A stretch of 32,739 nt of DNA, from positions 1 to 32,739 of the forward strand of contig JAGXHG010000028.1 of assembly GCA_024636345.1 (NCBI GenBank), read 5' to 3'. Position 1 is the first letter of the stretch; each line of letters starts with the position of its first letter. The notes under the pieces were generated by a model that worked only from the letters and a program-made list of their open reading frames with translations, made no database searches and had not been told where the DNA came from. This document shows positions 25,653 to 32,739 of the stretch, piece by piece. A program made the position numbers and the translations under genes. Source of the DNA: Desulfobulbaceae bacterium (lineage in GTDB: Bacteria > Desulfobacterota > Desulfobulbia > Desulfobulbales > Desulfocapsaceae).

Positions 25653-26603
25653 ATGTTCAGACCGGAAATAAAAGTTATTGACTGTACTGTCCGCGATGGC
25701 GGCTTAATGAATAAATGGCAGTTTGACGACGCCTTTGTTAAACAGGTGTACCATGCCCTTGCCGAAGCAGGGGTCGATTACATGGAGATTGGCTACCTCA
25801 GCTCCGAATCCGCCTTTGACCGCAACGTGGTCGGGCCTTGGCGCTTTTGCGGGGAAAAAGACCTGAAGCGTATTATCGGGGATTCGGAAAAGAAGATCAA
25901 ACTCTCGGCCATGGCGGATATCGGCAGGATCGACTACGATGACATCCCGGTTCGTTCAGAAGGATCTCTCGACATGATCCGGGTGGCCTGCTATGTCCAC
26001 CAGATCGACAAGGCCGCTGACCTGGCGCACCACTGCATGGACAAAGGCTATGAAACCACGATAAACCTCATGGCGGTTTCCACTGTGGGGCCGCGCGATC
26101 TGGAAGAGGGGCTCAACGATCTTGCCAAGTGTAGGGTTCCGGTGATCTATCTGGTGGACAGCTTCGGAGCCTTCTATCAGGAGGATATTGAGATGCTGGC
26201 CAAGATGTACATGGAGCGGATGCCTGAAAAAACCATCGGCATCCATGCTCACAACAATCAGCAACTGGCCTTTGCCAACACCATCTCCTCCGTCATTTCC
26301 GGGATCAATTATCTGGATGCTACCCTGTACGGTATTGGCCGCGGTGCAGGAAATTGCCCGTTGGAACTGCTGCTTTCTTTCCTGAAGAACCCGAAATTCA
26401 AGGTTCGTCCCCTGGTCAAGGTCATTGAGGATCAGATCCTGCCCTGGCGGGAAAAGATCGATTGGGGCTATTTCATTCCCTATATGGTTTCCGGGGTTCT
26501 CAATCAGCATCCCAGAGAGGCCATGGCCTGCATGGAATCAGACCAAAAAAACCAAGTAACCGAATTTTATGACCAGATGACCAACGTCGCTTCCGGCTTA
26601 TAA
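25653..26603 (+). CDS. DRE-TIM metallolyase/aldolase (HMGL-like)
   Basis: A 316-residue TIM-barrel enzyme of the HMG-CoA lyase / 4-hydroxy-2-oxovalerate aldolase superfamily. The divalent-metal site is visible: D10 with R14-D15 (DCTVRDGG) and H198-x-H200 (GIHAHNN). VDSFGA at 168-173 and YGIGRGAGNCPLE near 325-340 of the gene's last third are also family marks. It lacks the long C-terminal regulatory domain of isopropylmalate or citramalate synthases and the partner dehydrogenase (DmpF) usually next to DmpG, so it is probably a stand-alone aldolase or lyase acting on a 2-oxo acid. Co-transcribed with the Eda-like gene; AAGGAG precedes the ATG. The precise reaction is unknown. Confidence 0.75.
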   Translation: MFRPEIKVIDCTVRDGGLMNKWQFDDAFVKQVYHALAEAGVDYMEIGYLSSESAFDRNVVGPWRFCGEKDLKRIIGDSEKKIKLSAMADIGRIDYDDIPVRSEGSLDMIRVACYVHQIDKAADLAHHCMDKGYETTINLMAVSTVGPRDLEEGLNDLAKCRVPVIYLVDSFGAFYQEDIEMLAKMYMERMPEKTIGIHAHNNQQLAFANTISSVISGINYLDATLYGIGRGAGNCPLELLLSFLKNPKFKVRPLVKVIEDQILPWREKIDWGYFIPYMVSGVLNQHPREAMACMESDQKNQVTEFYDQMTNVASGL

Positions 26604-26626
26604 TATTTTCGAAAAACGCGTTCTGC

Positions 26627-26663
26627 AAAAGGCAGCCTCAGCAATGGGGCTGCCTTTTTTTTT
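26627..26663. terminator. Bidirectional intrinsic terminator
   Basis: AAAAGGCAGCC (26627-26637) and GGCTGCC followed by nine or more T (26648-26663) make a strong GC-centred hairpin with a 10-base loop. It ends the aldolase operon on the plus strand. On the minus strand the same stem follows the stop codon of the GGDEF-EAL gene and ends in TTTT. Confidence 0.9.
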
Positions 26664-29001
26664 ACCCAAGGAGAGGAGTGACGGAGGGAACGATTCCTTC
26701 CCGGGCTTGGCCGGGAGCTGATCCTAGATAGTCTCGGAAGGCCTGGGGGGATAAGGGATGACTCATCAGGTAGCCCTGGATTAGATCCACCCGTTTAGCG
26801 GTCAGATATTGCAGTTGCTCTTTATTTTCCACCCCTTCAGCCACTACCTCGAGATGGAGGCTATGGGCCATGGCGATGATGGCGCTGACCAGGACTTGAT
26901 CATTGGTATCGTTTTCAAGATCACTGATGAACGAACGGTCGATTTTCAAGGTCTGCATGGGAAAACGTTTGAGATAACTGAGGGAGGAATAGCCAGTGCC
27001 GAAATCGTCAAGGGAAAGCCGGATTCCCATCTCGTGGAGGATTGTCAGCTTTCCCAAAATTTCCGGAAGGTCTTGCATTAGCAGGCTTTCGGTGATCTCC
27101 AGTTCGAGCAGATGGGGTGGGAGCCCGGAGTTGGCCAGAGCCCGGCTTACCACAGTAACCAGACTGGCATCGCGAAACTGACGAGGCGAGAGGTTGATAG
27201 CGATCCGCAGTGGTTTTCCCTCCTGCTCAGACCATGTGACCGCTTCGTGGCAGGCAGTCTCCAACACCCAGTTGCCGATTTCGACAATGAGCCTGCTGTC
27301 CTCGGCCACCGGGATGAATTCCGTAGGACTGACTATTCCTAACTTTTTGCTGTTCCAACGCAGCAGTGCCTCGGCGGCAACCGGACAACCGGATTCAGTC
27401 TCACACAGGGGTTGGAAAAAGACCTCGAAACGCTCATTTTTAATTGCCTTGCGCAGTGCCGATTCAATTTGAAGATGGCGGATCAGGGCATCATTCATGG
27501 CCTGGTTGAAATGCTGGAAGTTGTTTTTACCCTTAGCCTTGGCATTGTACATAGCGGTGTCGGCATGTTGGAGTAGTTTCTCGGGGTTGTCCCCATTGTC
27601 CGGGAAAATACTGATTCCAATACTGGCCGAGATGAAAATTTCTCGATGATTGATAGCAAAAGGAAGGGCCAGGGTAGAAAAAACCTTCTGGGCAAGGGCG
27701 GAAACATCCATGACCTCTTTGATATCCTCCAGGATAATCAAAAATTCGTCCCCACTTAGATGGGCCGCGATGTCGGCCCTCCGAATGACTTCGGTCAACC
27801 GCTGGGCCATCTGTCTGAGCAGCTCGTCACCTGCTGAATGACCCATAGAGTCATTCACCTTCTTGAAGTTGTCGAGATCAAGAAAAAGTAAGGCCACCTT
27901 GGTTTGTCTGCGGGAACAACGGCCGATGGCCAGGTCGATCTGACGGATTGCCATTTTCTTGTTGGGCAGGCCGGTCAGTTGACTGTAGTTGGCCTGTCGC
28001 AGAAGTCTCTTTTCGTAGAGATGACGTTCGGTATCATCGAGGACGGTGATCACGCAGACCGGTGGCGTTTCTTTGTGGGATATCTGGAGCCGGGCCTCAA
28101 TGGGATAGCTGCTGCCGTTTTTGCGCCGATGCTCCCCACGTACCACCACTGGAGCCTGATCCCCATCGTGCCATGAAGCAAGGAGGGTGGCGAAATGCTC
28201 CGGGGTCAGATCTTTGTTGATCTCCGGCAATCGAATTCGCTGTAGCTCGTCCATCGAGTAGCCCAGGTTGCGCGCGGCCCCGGCATTGGTCTGGAGGATG
28301 GCTAGATTCTCAAGATCGATGATGTAGATCTCTGTGGAAAAATCATTCAAAATCCGGCTTAAACGACTACCCAAGCGGGTCCTCTCCGCTTTCAGATCCC
28401 TGAGAAGATCTCTGTTCTCATAGCGGTAGATCAGGGAGGTGATGAGGGATTCGTTGAGTCTCTTGGCTGCCTGAATAAGAAAGAACAGGAGCAGGGTCAG
28501 GAGAGCGGCAAAGGCCAGATGCATACTGTCGCCCTGAACCAGACACAGGGCTATGGCCGGGGTGAGGGTAAAGATGGTATAGGTGATATAAATTCGGTAG
28601 TCAGCGGCCAGGGTGGTCAGGGAAGCAGCGCTCAGGCCGGCTAGGACGAGCAGGGTGAAGACCTGGTGGGATATGGAATCCACCGGAAAAAAGAGAATTC
28701 CGGCAGCTCCCCAAATCAGGCCGGTGAGGCCAGTACCGATAAAAAAATCTCTCCCCCAGATTGCTCCCTGTATAGGTGAGGGTCTGGCCAGTCGATAGCG
28801 CCTGAGGAGGAGAAAACGACCGGTCATGACCAAAACGAGGAGGAAAATCCAGACACTGAGAGGAAGTAACGGTATCTGTCCGTTCTGGATGGCCACCAGG
28901 ATAGTGGCCACCCCCAGAGAGGCAATGATGCTGTACGGAGTCCCGTTGAAGAGAATCTCCAACTGATTGGCGTAAATATCCTGATGATGGGAAGGGGCCA
29001 T
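26662..29001 (-). CDS. Membrane PAS-GGDEF-EAL c-di-GMP protein
   Basis: A 779-residue inner-membrane protein. About six hydrophobic helices (residues 22-180) form a membrane sensor that I do not recognise as a named family. A PAS domain follows (about 215-328), then GGDEF (about 335-500) and EAL (about 510-760). The GGDEF site reads SGDEF (416-420) with LDLDNF at 374-379, and R407-x-x-D410 matches an I-site. The first-Gly change leaves cyclase activity uncertain. The EAL site looks intact: E544-A-L, N603 (NLSPRQF), E635 (LEITES), D665-D666 (DDFGTG), K686 (LKIDRSF), E722 (AEGVE) and QGYLMSHP. It should therefore hydrolyse c-di-GMP. ATG 29001 has GAGG eight bases upstream. Its stop lies on the shared terminator. 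Confidence 0.92.
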   Translation of the reverse strand: MAPSHHQDIYANQLEILFNGTPYSIIASLGVATILVAIQNGQIPLLPLSVWIFLLVLVMTGRFLLLRRYRLARPSPIQGAIWGRDFFIGTGLTGLIWGAAGILFFPVDSISHQVFTLLVLAGLSAASLTTLAADYRIYITYTIFTLTPAIALCLVQGDSMHLAFAALLTLLLFFLIQAAKRLNESLITSLIYRYENRDLLRDLKAERTRLGSRLSRILNDFSTEIYIIDLENLAILQTNAGAARNLGYSMDELQRIRLPEINKDLTPEHFATLLASWHDGDQAPVVVRGEHRRKNGSSYPIEARLQISHKETPPVCVITVLDDTERHLYEKRLLRQANYSQLTGLPNKKMAIRQIDLAIGRCSRRQTKVALLFLDLDNFKKVNDSMGHSAGDELLRQMAQRLTEVIRRADIAAHLSGDEFLIILEDIKEVMDVSALAQKVFSTLALPFAINHREIFISASIGISIFPDNGDNPEKLLQHADTAMYNAKAKGKNNFQHFNQAMNDALIRHLQIESALRKAIKNERFEVFFQPLCETESGCPVAAEALLRWNSKKLGIVSPTEFIPVAEDSRLIVEIGNWVLETACHEAVTWSEQEGKPLRIAINLSPRQFRDASLVTVVSRALANSGLPPHLLELEITESLLMQDLPEILGKLTILHEMGIRLSLDDFGTGYSSLSYLKRFPMQTLKIDRSFISDLENDTNDQVLVSAIIAMAHSLHLEVVAEGVENKEQLQYLTAKRVDLIQGYLMSHPLSPQAFRDYLGSAPGQAREGIVPSVTPLLG

Positions 29002-29336
29002 GTTGTTTGCCTCAGGATGACAAGGTAAGGGAAATATTTCGTTCCCTCATCTTGGATGTGAGCACCAGTTGTTGTGGCACCTATCATTTATCCTATCACC
29101 TCGTCGACTGTAATTCCAAGGTTAAAAATGGAGATCTTAAGTTGAGAGCCTTGTCTGCAATGAAAAGAGTCGATATTGTGTGTGGTTGAGGATGCCTTTC
29201 TTGTGGCGGAGCCAATGTGCTTTTCTGGAAAAAAGAAATTGCGGAAACAGGAATCAATGAGTACCTATTCTAAAGTTTGTCTGTATTATTCCTTAGAATA
29301 TATTTTCAACATTATCCTTTATGCTGGAGAAAGAAT
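29002..29336. promoter_or_regulatory. Divergent intergenic region with inverted repeat
   Basis: 335 bases between the GGDEF-EAL gene (leftward) and the rhodanese-MBL gene (rightward). No supported gene. The notable element is an inverted repeat, TATTCTAA (29266-29273) and TTAGAATA (29293-29300), perfect over 8 bases with a 19-base spacer, ending 36 bases before the MBL start codon. It could be an operator or a weak hairpin; I recognise no regulator for it. Confidence 0.35.
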
Positions 29337-30539
29337 ATGAAAAATGCCACTCCGTTTTTGTATACCGCTAATGATCTTTTTGACTGGTTGAGCGGCCATC
29401 CTGATTTTGTCCTTCTTGATGTCCGGAATGATAATGATTTTACCAATTTCAGTGTTGAAGGCCCAACATTCTTTCCTTACATCAATATCCCCTACTTTAA
29501 TTTCATGGAAGACGCCCGGGGAAGTATTGACCTGGTACCTAAGGGACAGAAGATACGGATTGTCTGTGCCAAGGAGGGATCGGCAAAATATGTGGCAGAT
29601 CTTCTCTGTGAGCATGGCTTTACTGATGTTGGTTATCTGCAGCAGGGCATCGTGAGCTGGGGTAATGCCCTTGTGCCCAAAAAAGTAAGCAGTGATGATG
29701 AAAAATATACACTCTATCAGTTTGTCCGACCGGGGAAGGCCTCCTGCAGTTATATGCTGATCTATAAGGATGAAGCCATGGTCTTTGACCCTTCCCGGAA
29801 TATTGAAGTTTATAAGGCCATGGCCAAACAGCATGGCAGCAAGATCATCAGATCTTTTGAGACCCACAGGCAGGCTGATTATATCTCCGGCAGCATGCAG
29901 CTGTCCCAGGAGAAGGGGTGCAAGGTGTTGGCGAGCAAGCTTGATTTTACCGGCGCGACCTTCCCCTATGAGCCGGTTGCTGACGGCGAGATCTGCACTT
30001 TTACCAAAAAAGGTCCGGAGGTGAAGGTCCTGCATACGCCGGGCCATACCATGGGCAGTTCCTGTTACCTTGTTGACAACAAATATCTTCTCAGCGGTGA
30101 TACTGTCTTTATCAGCACTGCCGGACGTCCCGATTTGGGTGGGCGCTGGGCAGAGTGGGCGAGGGAGCTTTATCTGAGCCTTATGCTGCGTTTGCGGGAT
30201 CTGCCTGATCATATCCAGGTGCTTCCCGGTCATTATACCTCCTGGGTCGAGGCCAATGATGAGCACATTTTTATGGAGAATCTGGGGAATTTACGAAAAC
30301 ATGTGGTGGCCTTTCGTCTGGCCAATGAAAAGAAATTTTCTGAGTTTGTTGAGGAGAACATGCGTCCGCAACCCTCTGTCTACGGGGAAATTCGCAAGGT
30401 CAATATTGGATTTCTCCAGGTGGCCGAGGAAGAGGCCGATGTGATGGATCTTGGCAAGAATGAGTGTGGGGCCAGTAATTACGGCAAGGTGGGTGTCAGC
30501 GCCGGCAATGAGCGGGTTGATCGGAGGCTGGCGGCCTGA
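29337..30539 (+). CDS. Rhodanese - MBL-fold fusion, persulfide-dioxygenase-like
   Basis: A 400-residue cytoplasmic fusion. Residues ~5-115 are a rhodanese-like domain (FVLLDVRNDNDF) with C77 in the active loop position (VCAKEGSA). Residues ~125-320 are a metallo-beta-lactamase fold of the glyoxalase II/ETHE1 branch. The usual THxHxDH metal motif reads T176-H-R-Q-A-D-Y182: the first His (177) and the Asp (181) remain, but the second and last His are Gln and Tyr. H237 (PGHT), D255 (SGD) and H299 (PGH) are kept. In human ETHE1 one iron is held by the first His, the PGHT-type His and the Asp, so a single-metal site could survive. The ATG is 29337 with GGAG seven bases upstream. A sulfur role (persulfide or thiosulfate chemistry) is inferred. 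ArsC-like gene follows after 55 bases. Confidence 0.8.
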   Translation: MKNATPFLYTANDLFDWLSGHPDFVLLDVRNDNDFTNFSVEGPTFFPYINIPYFNFMEDARGSIDLVPKGQKIRIVCAKEGSAKYVADLLCEHGFTDVGYLQQGIVSWGNALVPKKVSSDDEKYTLYQFVRPGKASCSYMLIYKDEAMVFDPSRNIEVYKAMAKQHGSKIIRSFETHRQADYISGSMQLSQEKGCKVLASKLDFTGATFPYEPVADGEICTFTKKGPEVKVLHTPGHTMGSSCYLVDNKYLLSGDTVFISTAGRPDLGGRWAEWARELYLSLMLRLRDLPDHIQVLPGHYTSWVEANDEHIFMENLGNLRKHVVAFRLANEKKFSEFVEENMRPQPSVYGEIRKVNIGFLQVAEEEADVMDLGKNECGASNYGKVGVSAGNERVDRRLAA

Positions 30540-30594
30540 TTCTTGTTGTCATGCAGTGAAGAAGAATTTGCCGAAATTTACACGCTGATTTTCT

Positions 30595-31029
30595 ATGAAA
30601 ATATTGATCTTATGTACCGGTAACAGTTGCCGCAGTCAGATGGCACATGGCTTTTTGCAATCCCTGGATCCTCGGCTCCAGGTCTTTTCGGCGGGCACGC
30701 AACCGGCTGATCGGGTTAATGCCTTGGCGGTGCAGGTGATGCATGAAGCAGGGGTTGATATCAGTCATCATGTCCCTGCCCCTGTCAACCAATACCTTGG
30801 AGAAGCATGGGACTTTGTCATTACTGTCTGCGGCGGGGCCAATGAATCGTGTCCTGTCTTTGTCGGCAGGGTGAAATCCCGCCTCCATTTTGGTTTCGAT
30901 GATCCATCCAGTGAGCAGGGTACGCCGCAGTACGTCATGGAAGAATTTCATCGGGTCAGGGATGCCATCAAAACCAGGTTTCAGGAATTCTATCGTGATC
31001 AGGTTCAGCCATTATTGCAGGAGGAATGA
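30595..31029 (+). CDS. arsC: Arsenate reductase, thioredoxin-coupled type (LMW-PTP fold)
   Basis: A 144-residue protein with the phosphate-binding loop C7-TGNSC-R13 and the downstream cysteine pair C79...C86 in TVCGGANESCPVF, spaced by seven as in the S. aureus-type ArsC. That supports the intramolecular disulfide relay that reduces arsenate to arsenite with thioredoxin. GFDDPSS supplies the conserved acid. The length is normal. No arsenic efflux or regulator gene is near; it lies between a sulfur-type MBL protein and bioD, so it may be a solitary detoxification gene or act on another oxyanion or phosphoprotein. No clear ribosome site precedes ATG 30595. Its stop overlaps the bioD start. Confidence 0.85.
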   Translation: MKILILCTGNSCRSQMAHGFLQSLDPRLQVFSAGTQPADRVNALAVQVMHEAGVDISHHVPAPVNQYLGEAWDFVITVCGGANESCPVFVGRVKSRLHFGFDDPSSEQGTPQYVMEEFHRVRDAIKTRFQEFYRDQVQPLLQEE

Positions 31030-31730
31030 TGGTTGAATCTTCGGTCATTGTAGTCACCGGTATTGATACTGATATTGGTAAGACGGTGGCCACCGGACTT
31101 CTTGGCCGTTATCTCCTGGGGCAGGGGAAACGGGTTATTACCCAGAAATTGGTGCAGACTGGTTGTCTTGGTCTGGCAGAGGATATCTTGGCTCATCGCA
31201 GCTTGATGGACCAGGATATTCAGCCTGTGGATAGTCAGGGGCTGACCTGTCCCTATGTCTTTGCCAAAGCATGTTCTCCCCATCTTGCAGCTTCCCTTGC
31301 CGGGCAGGAGATTGACCCGGAAATCATTCGTCATGCCACCCGGTCTCTTGCCACCCAGTATGACATGGTGTTGCTGGAAGGGGCGGGCGGTCTGCAAGTT
31401 CCTTTGACCGAAGAACTCACCTTTCTTGATTATCTGGAGCAGGAGGCTTATCCCTTGATTGTGGTCAGTACTCCTCGTCTGGGATCGATCAATCATACCC
31501 TCTCTGTCCTGGAATTGGCCCGTAACCGGGGTATGACCGTGCTGGGGATTATTTATAATCGTTATCAGGAGGCTGATCCGGTGATCAGCATGGATTCCGC
31601 CAATATTTTTTCAAAGTACTTGAGACGATACGGTCATCATGACTGTGTGGTCGATTTGTTTGGGCTGGAAGAGTACAACCGGCAGCAAAGAAAACTCGAT
31701 TTTAGTCCCTTCTTTCGGGGTGATCGTTGA
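31029..31730 (+). CDS. bioD: Dethiobiotin synthetase
   Basis: A 233-residue ATP-dependent carboxylase-type enzyme that closes the ureido ring of dethiobiotin from 7,8-diaminopelargonate and CO2. The P-loop is GIDTDIGKTV (11-20), followed by KLVQTG (usually KPVQTG) and LLEGAGGLQVPL, all family blocks. Two ATGs stand in tandem (31026 and 31029). AGGAGG at 31019-31024 is only one base from the first but four from the second, so I choose 31029, which overlaps the arsC stop by one base (TGATG). No other biotin gene is in view, so it is separated from bioABF or these lie elsewhere. Confidence 0.88.
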   Translation: MVESSVIVVTGIDTDIGKTVATGLLGRYLLGQGKRVITQKLVQTGCLGLAEDILAHRSLMDQDIQPVDSQGLTCPYVFAKACSPHLAASLAGQEIDPEIIRHATRSLATQYDMVLLEGAGGLQVPLTEELTFLDYLEQEAYPLIVVSTPRLGSINHTLSVLELARNRGMTVLGIIYNRYQEADPVISMDSANIFSKYLRRYGHHDCVVDLFGLEEYNRQQRKLDFSPFFRGDR

Positions 31731-31781
31731 ATGCTGCCTGTTTGTGTTTTAGTTCAGATACAACGTGGAAGAGGGAAGAAA

Positions 31782-32024
31782 ATGATACCGTTGCCAAAAA
31801 AAATCTGTCTTAGTTGTCGGAATTTCAGTCTGCAAAATTCCGATGGAGGTGTCTGTAAGGTGGTCAAGGGGCTTGCGAGTTATCCATTGAAGGCCACGGG
31901 AGATACCTGTGACCAGTGGAAGGACTGTGGACAGCAATACTTTATCCGTACCGGCTGGATTAAGGCGCAGCTGGCAGAGGAAAAGGGCATCAAAGTTATT
32001 ACGGGAACCGGGATTATCAATTGA
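31782..32024 (+). CDS. Five-cysteine small protein of unknown function
   Basis: An 80-residue protein with cysteines at 9, 12, 25, 43 and 49: a CxxC near the start (ICLSCRNF), then single cysteines in GGVCKVV, DTCDQW and KDCGQQ. The spacing suggests a small zinc- or iron-binding fold, or a redox protein; I do not recognise the family. The start is ATG 31782, with GGAAGAGGGAAG just upstream; an in-frame codon at 31731 would add 17 residues without a good ribosome site. No signal peptide. It is 51 bases after bioD and 66 before the CYTH gene, probably in the same transcript. Confidence 0.65.
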   Translation: MIPLPKKICLSCRNFSLQNSDGGVCKVVKGLASYPLKATGDTCDQWKDCGQQYFIRTGWIKAQLAEEKGIKVITGTGIIN

Positions 32025-32090
32025 TGGCGTTGCAGAAAATTCAAATAATTCATTGCACTGCATCCTTCGTCACTTTTCATGAGGCGGGGC

Positions 32091-32561
32091 ATGGGGACTG
32101 AGATTGAACGAAAATTTCTGGTCACAGGCGACGCATGGAGAGGTATGGCCGTCGGGACGGAATACCGTCAGGGCTATCTTGGTTCTGATCAAGGGCAGAC
32201 GGTGCGCGTGCGCATTGCCGGAGATAAAGCATTTCTGACCATTAAAGGGAAAACCAGTGGCATCAGTCGGATGGAGTATGAATATCCGATTCCTGTGGAA
32301 GACGCCAGCGTTCTGCTGGCCGAACTCTGTGAGCAGCCGATCATTGAAAAAAAAAGGTATAAAATCTCCTGCCAGGGATTTGTCTGGGAGGTGGATGAGT
32401 TCTTTGGTGAAAACGAAGGATTGCTTGTGGCTGAAATTGAGCTGGAAGAGGAGGGGCAGGAGTTTGAGAAGCCGCCTTGGGTCGGCACGGAGGTGAGCTC
32501 AGATCGTCGGTATGCCAATGTCAGTCTTGTTAAAAACCCTTTTTCAACCTGGAAGCATTGA
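32091..32561 (+). CDS. CYTH-domain protein (short triphosphatase-like)
   Basis: A 156-residue CYTH protein. The N-terminal ExExK signature is E4-I-E-R-K8 (TEIERKFLV). The tunnel strands follow: TVRVRIAGDKAFLTIKGK, MEYEYPIP, IIEKKRY, WEVDEF and LLVAEIELE, alternating basic and acidic residues that bind triphosphate and metal. Short bacterial members such as those of Nitrosomonas europaea and Clostridium thermocellum hydrolyse inorganic tripolyphosphate, so this is the most likely activity; adenylate cyclase is possible but less likely at this length. ATG 32091 has GAGG six bases upstream; an in-frame ATG at 32079 would place that site inside the gene. Confidence 0.88.
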   Translation: MGTEIERKFLVTGDAWRGMAVGTEYRQGYLGSDQGQTVRVRIAGDKAFLTIKGKTSGISRMEYEYPIPVEDASVLLAELCEQPIIEKKRYKISCQGFVWEVDEFFGENEGLLVAEIELEEEGQEFEKPPWVGTEVSSDRRYANVSLVKNPFSTWKH

Positions 32562-32623
32562 TCGTCATCCTGCATTTTTCAAAATGTTTATCAGATAATC
32601 TGTTCCAACTCTTTTATCTTCCT

Positions 32624-32637
32624 GATTAGCGCTAATC
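32624..32637. repeat. Perfect 14-base palindrome at transposase stop
   Basis: GATTAGCGCTAATC reads the same on both strands. It overlaps the stop codon (32632-32634, minus strand) of the edge transposase. It may be part of the insertion-sequence end or a short hairpin; no T-run follows. Confidence 0.4.
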
Positions 32638-32739
32638 TTCCTCAAGGCGCAGTTTTCGTTCAGGAACCTTGCCGGATCTGACCGTAGCGACCACGAAGCG
32701 CTTGAACATTCCAGGGAGGTCAAACCGTCGGTTAAAGCG
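32632..32739 (-). CDS. IS1595-type (ISXO2-like) transposase, C-terminal end (partial)
   Basis: The last 35 codons of a minus-strand gene that enters from the right edge. The translation begins RFNRRFDLPGMFKRF, which matches the F-x-F/Y-R-F-N-R-R-F block near the C terminus of IS1595-family DDE transposases. Only this end is inside the window, so the inverted repeats and integrity of the element cannot be judged; its end must lie somewhere in 32562-32631. Confidence 0.6.
   Translation of the reverse strand, partial: RFNRRFDLPGMFKRFVVATVRSGKVPERKLRLEED

Noticed and set aside
29007..29189. 60-codon plus-strand open frame in the divergent gap
   Set aside because: It begins six bases beyond the start codon of the leftward GGDEF-EAL gene and so covers that gene's ribosome site and promoter region; it has no ribosome site of its own and no recognisable motif.
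29319..30266. 315-codon minus-strand open frame
   Set aside because: Antisense to the rhodanese-MBL gene, which has clear domain motifs; the antisense product has none.

Overview
The window looks like chromosomal DNA from an anaerobic, Gram-negative, deltaproteobacterial-type organism. Desulfobacterota is my best guess, perhaps near Desulfobulbales, and this is inference from gene content only. The reasons are a split, archaeal-type ferredoxin-bearing glutamate synthase, an outer-membrane (TolC/RND) efflux operon, several c-di-GMP and two-component sensors, and a rhodanese/MBL sulfur-type enzyme. I saw no rRNA, tRNA or CRISPR array.

Layout. (1) 1-3929, minus strand: a three-gene glutamate synthase operon, with GATase, ferredoxin+FMN synthase, and a GXGXG domain fused to a GltD-like module that runs off the left edge. 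A good sigma70-type promoter lies at 4062-4090. (2) About 4.1-15.6 kb: an accessory stretch, visibly AT-rich up to about 12.6 kb. Its genes are all on the plus strand and mostly single and widely spaced: a truncated DUF2971-like gene, an orphan radical SAM enzyme, a metallophosphoesterase, YaeQ, a lipoprotein hydrolase, a hybrid histidine kinase, a Cache-PAS-GGDEF protein, a patatin-like remnant and a GNAT acetyltransferase. Three same-orientation copies of a 133-141 bp MITE-like element (7821, 9439, 15447) and a pair of ~157 bp direct repeats (4224 and 9644) are scattered here. The direct repeats bracket about 5.4 kb, and each contains the start of the same gene. (3) 15.8-22.2 kb, minus strand: tetR - periplasmic adaptor - RND pump - TolC, a complete tripartite efflux operon with a candidate operator on the tetR start codon. 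(4) 22.3-26.6 kb, plus strand: hrpB helicase, then a two-gene aldolase operon (Eda-like plus a DRE-TIM/HMGL-like enzyme) ending in a strong bidirectional terminator. (5) 26.7-29.0 kb, minus strand: a membrane PAS-GGDEF-EAL protein. (6) 29.3-32.6 kb, plus strand: rhodanese-MBL protein, ArsC-like reductase, BioD, a five-cysteine small protein and a CYTH triphosphatase-like protein. The right edge cuts the 3' end of an IS1595-type transposase.

The least explained parts are the interspersed MITE family, the direct-repeat-bracketed block with two broken copies of one gene, the orphan radical SAM enzyme, the MBL protein whose metal site has lost two histidines, and the paired aldolases. I did not find a clearly novel multi-gene system.
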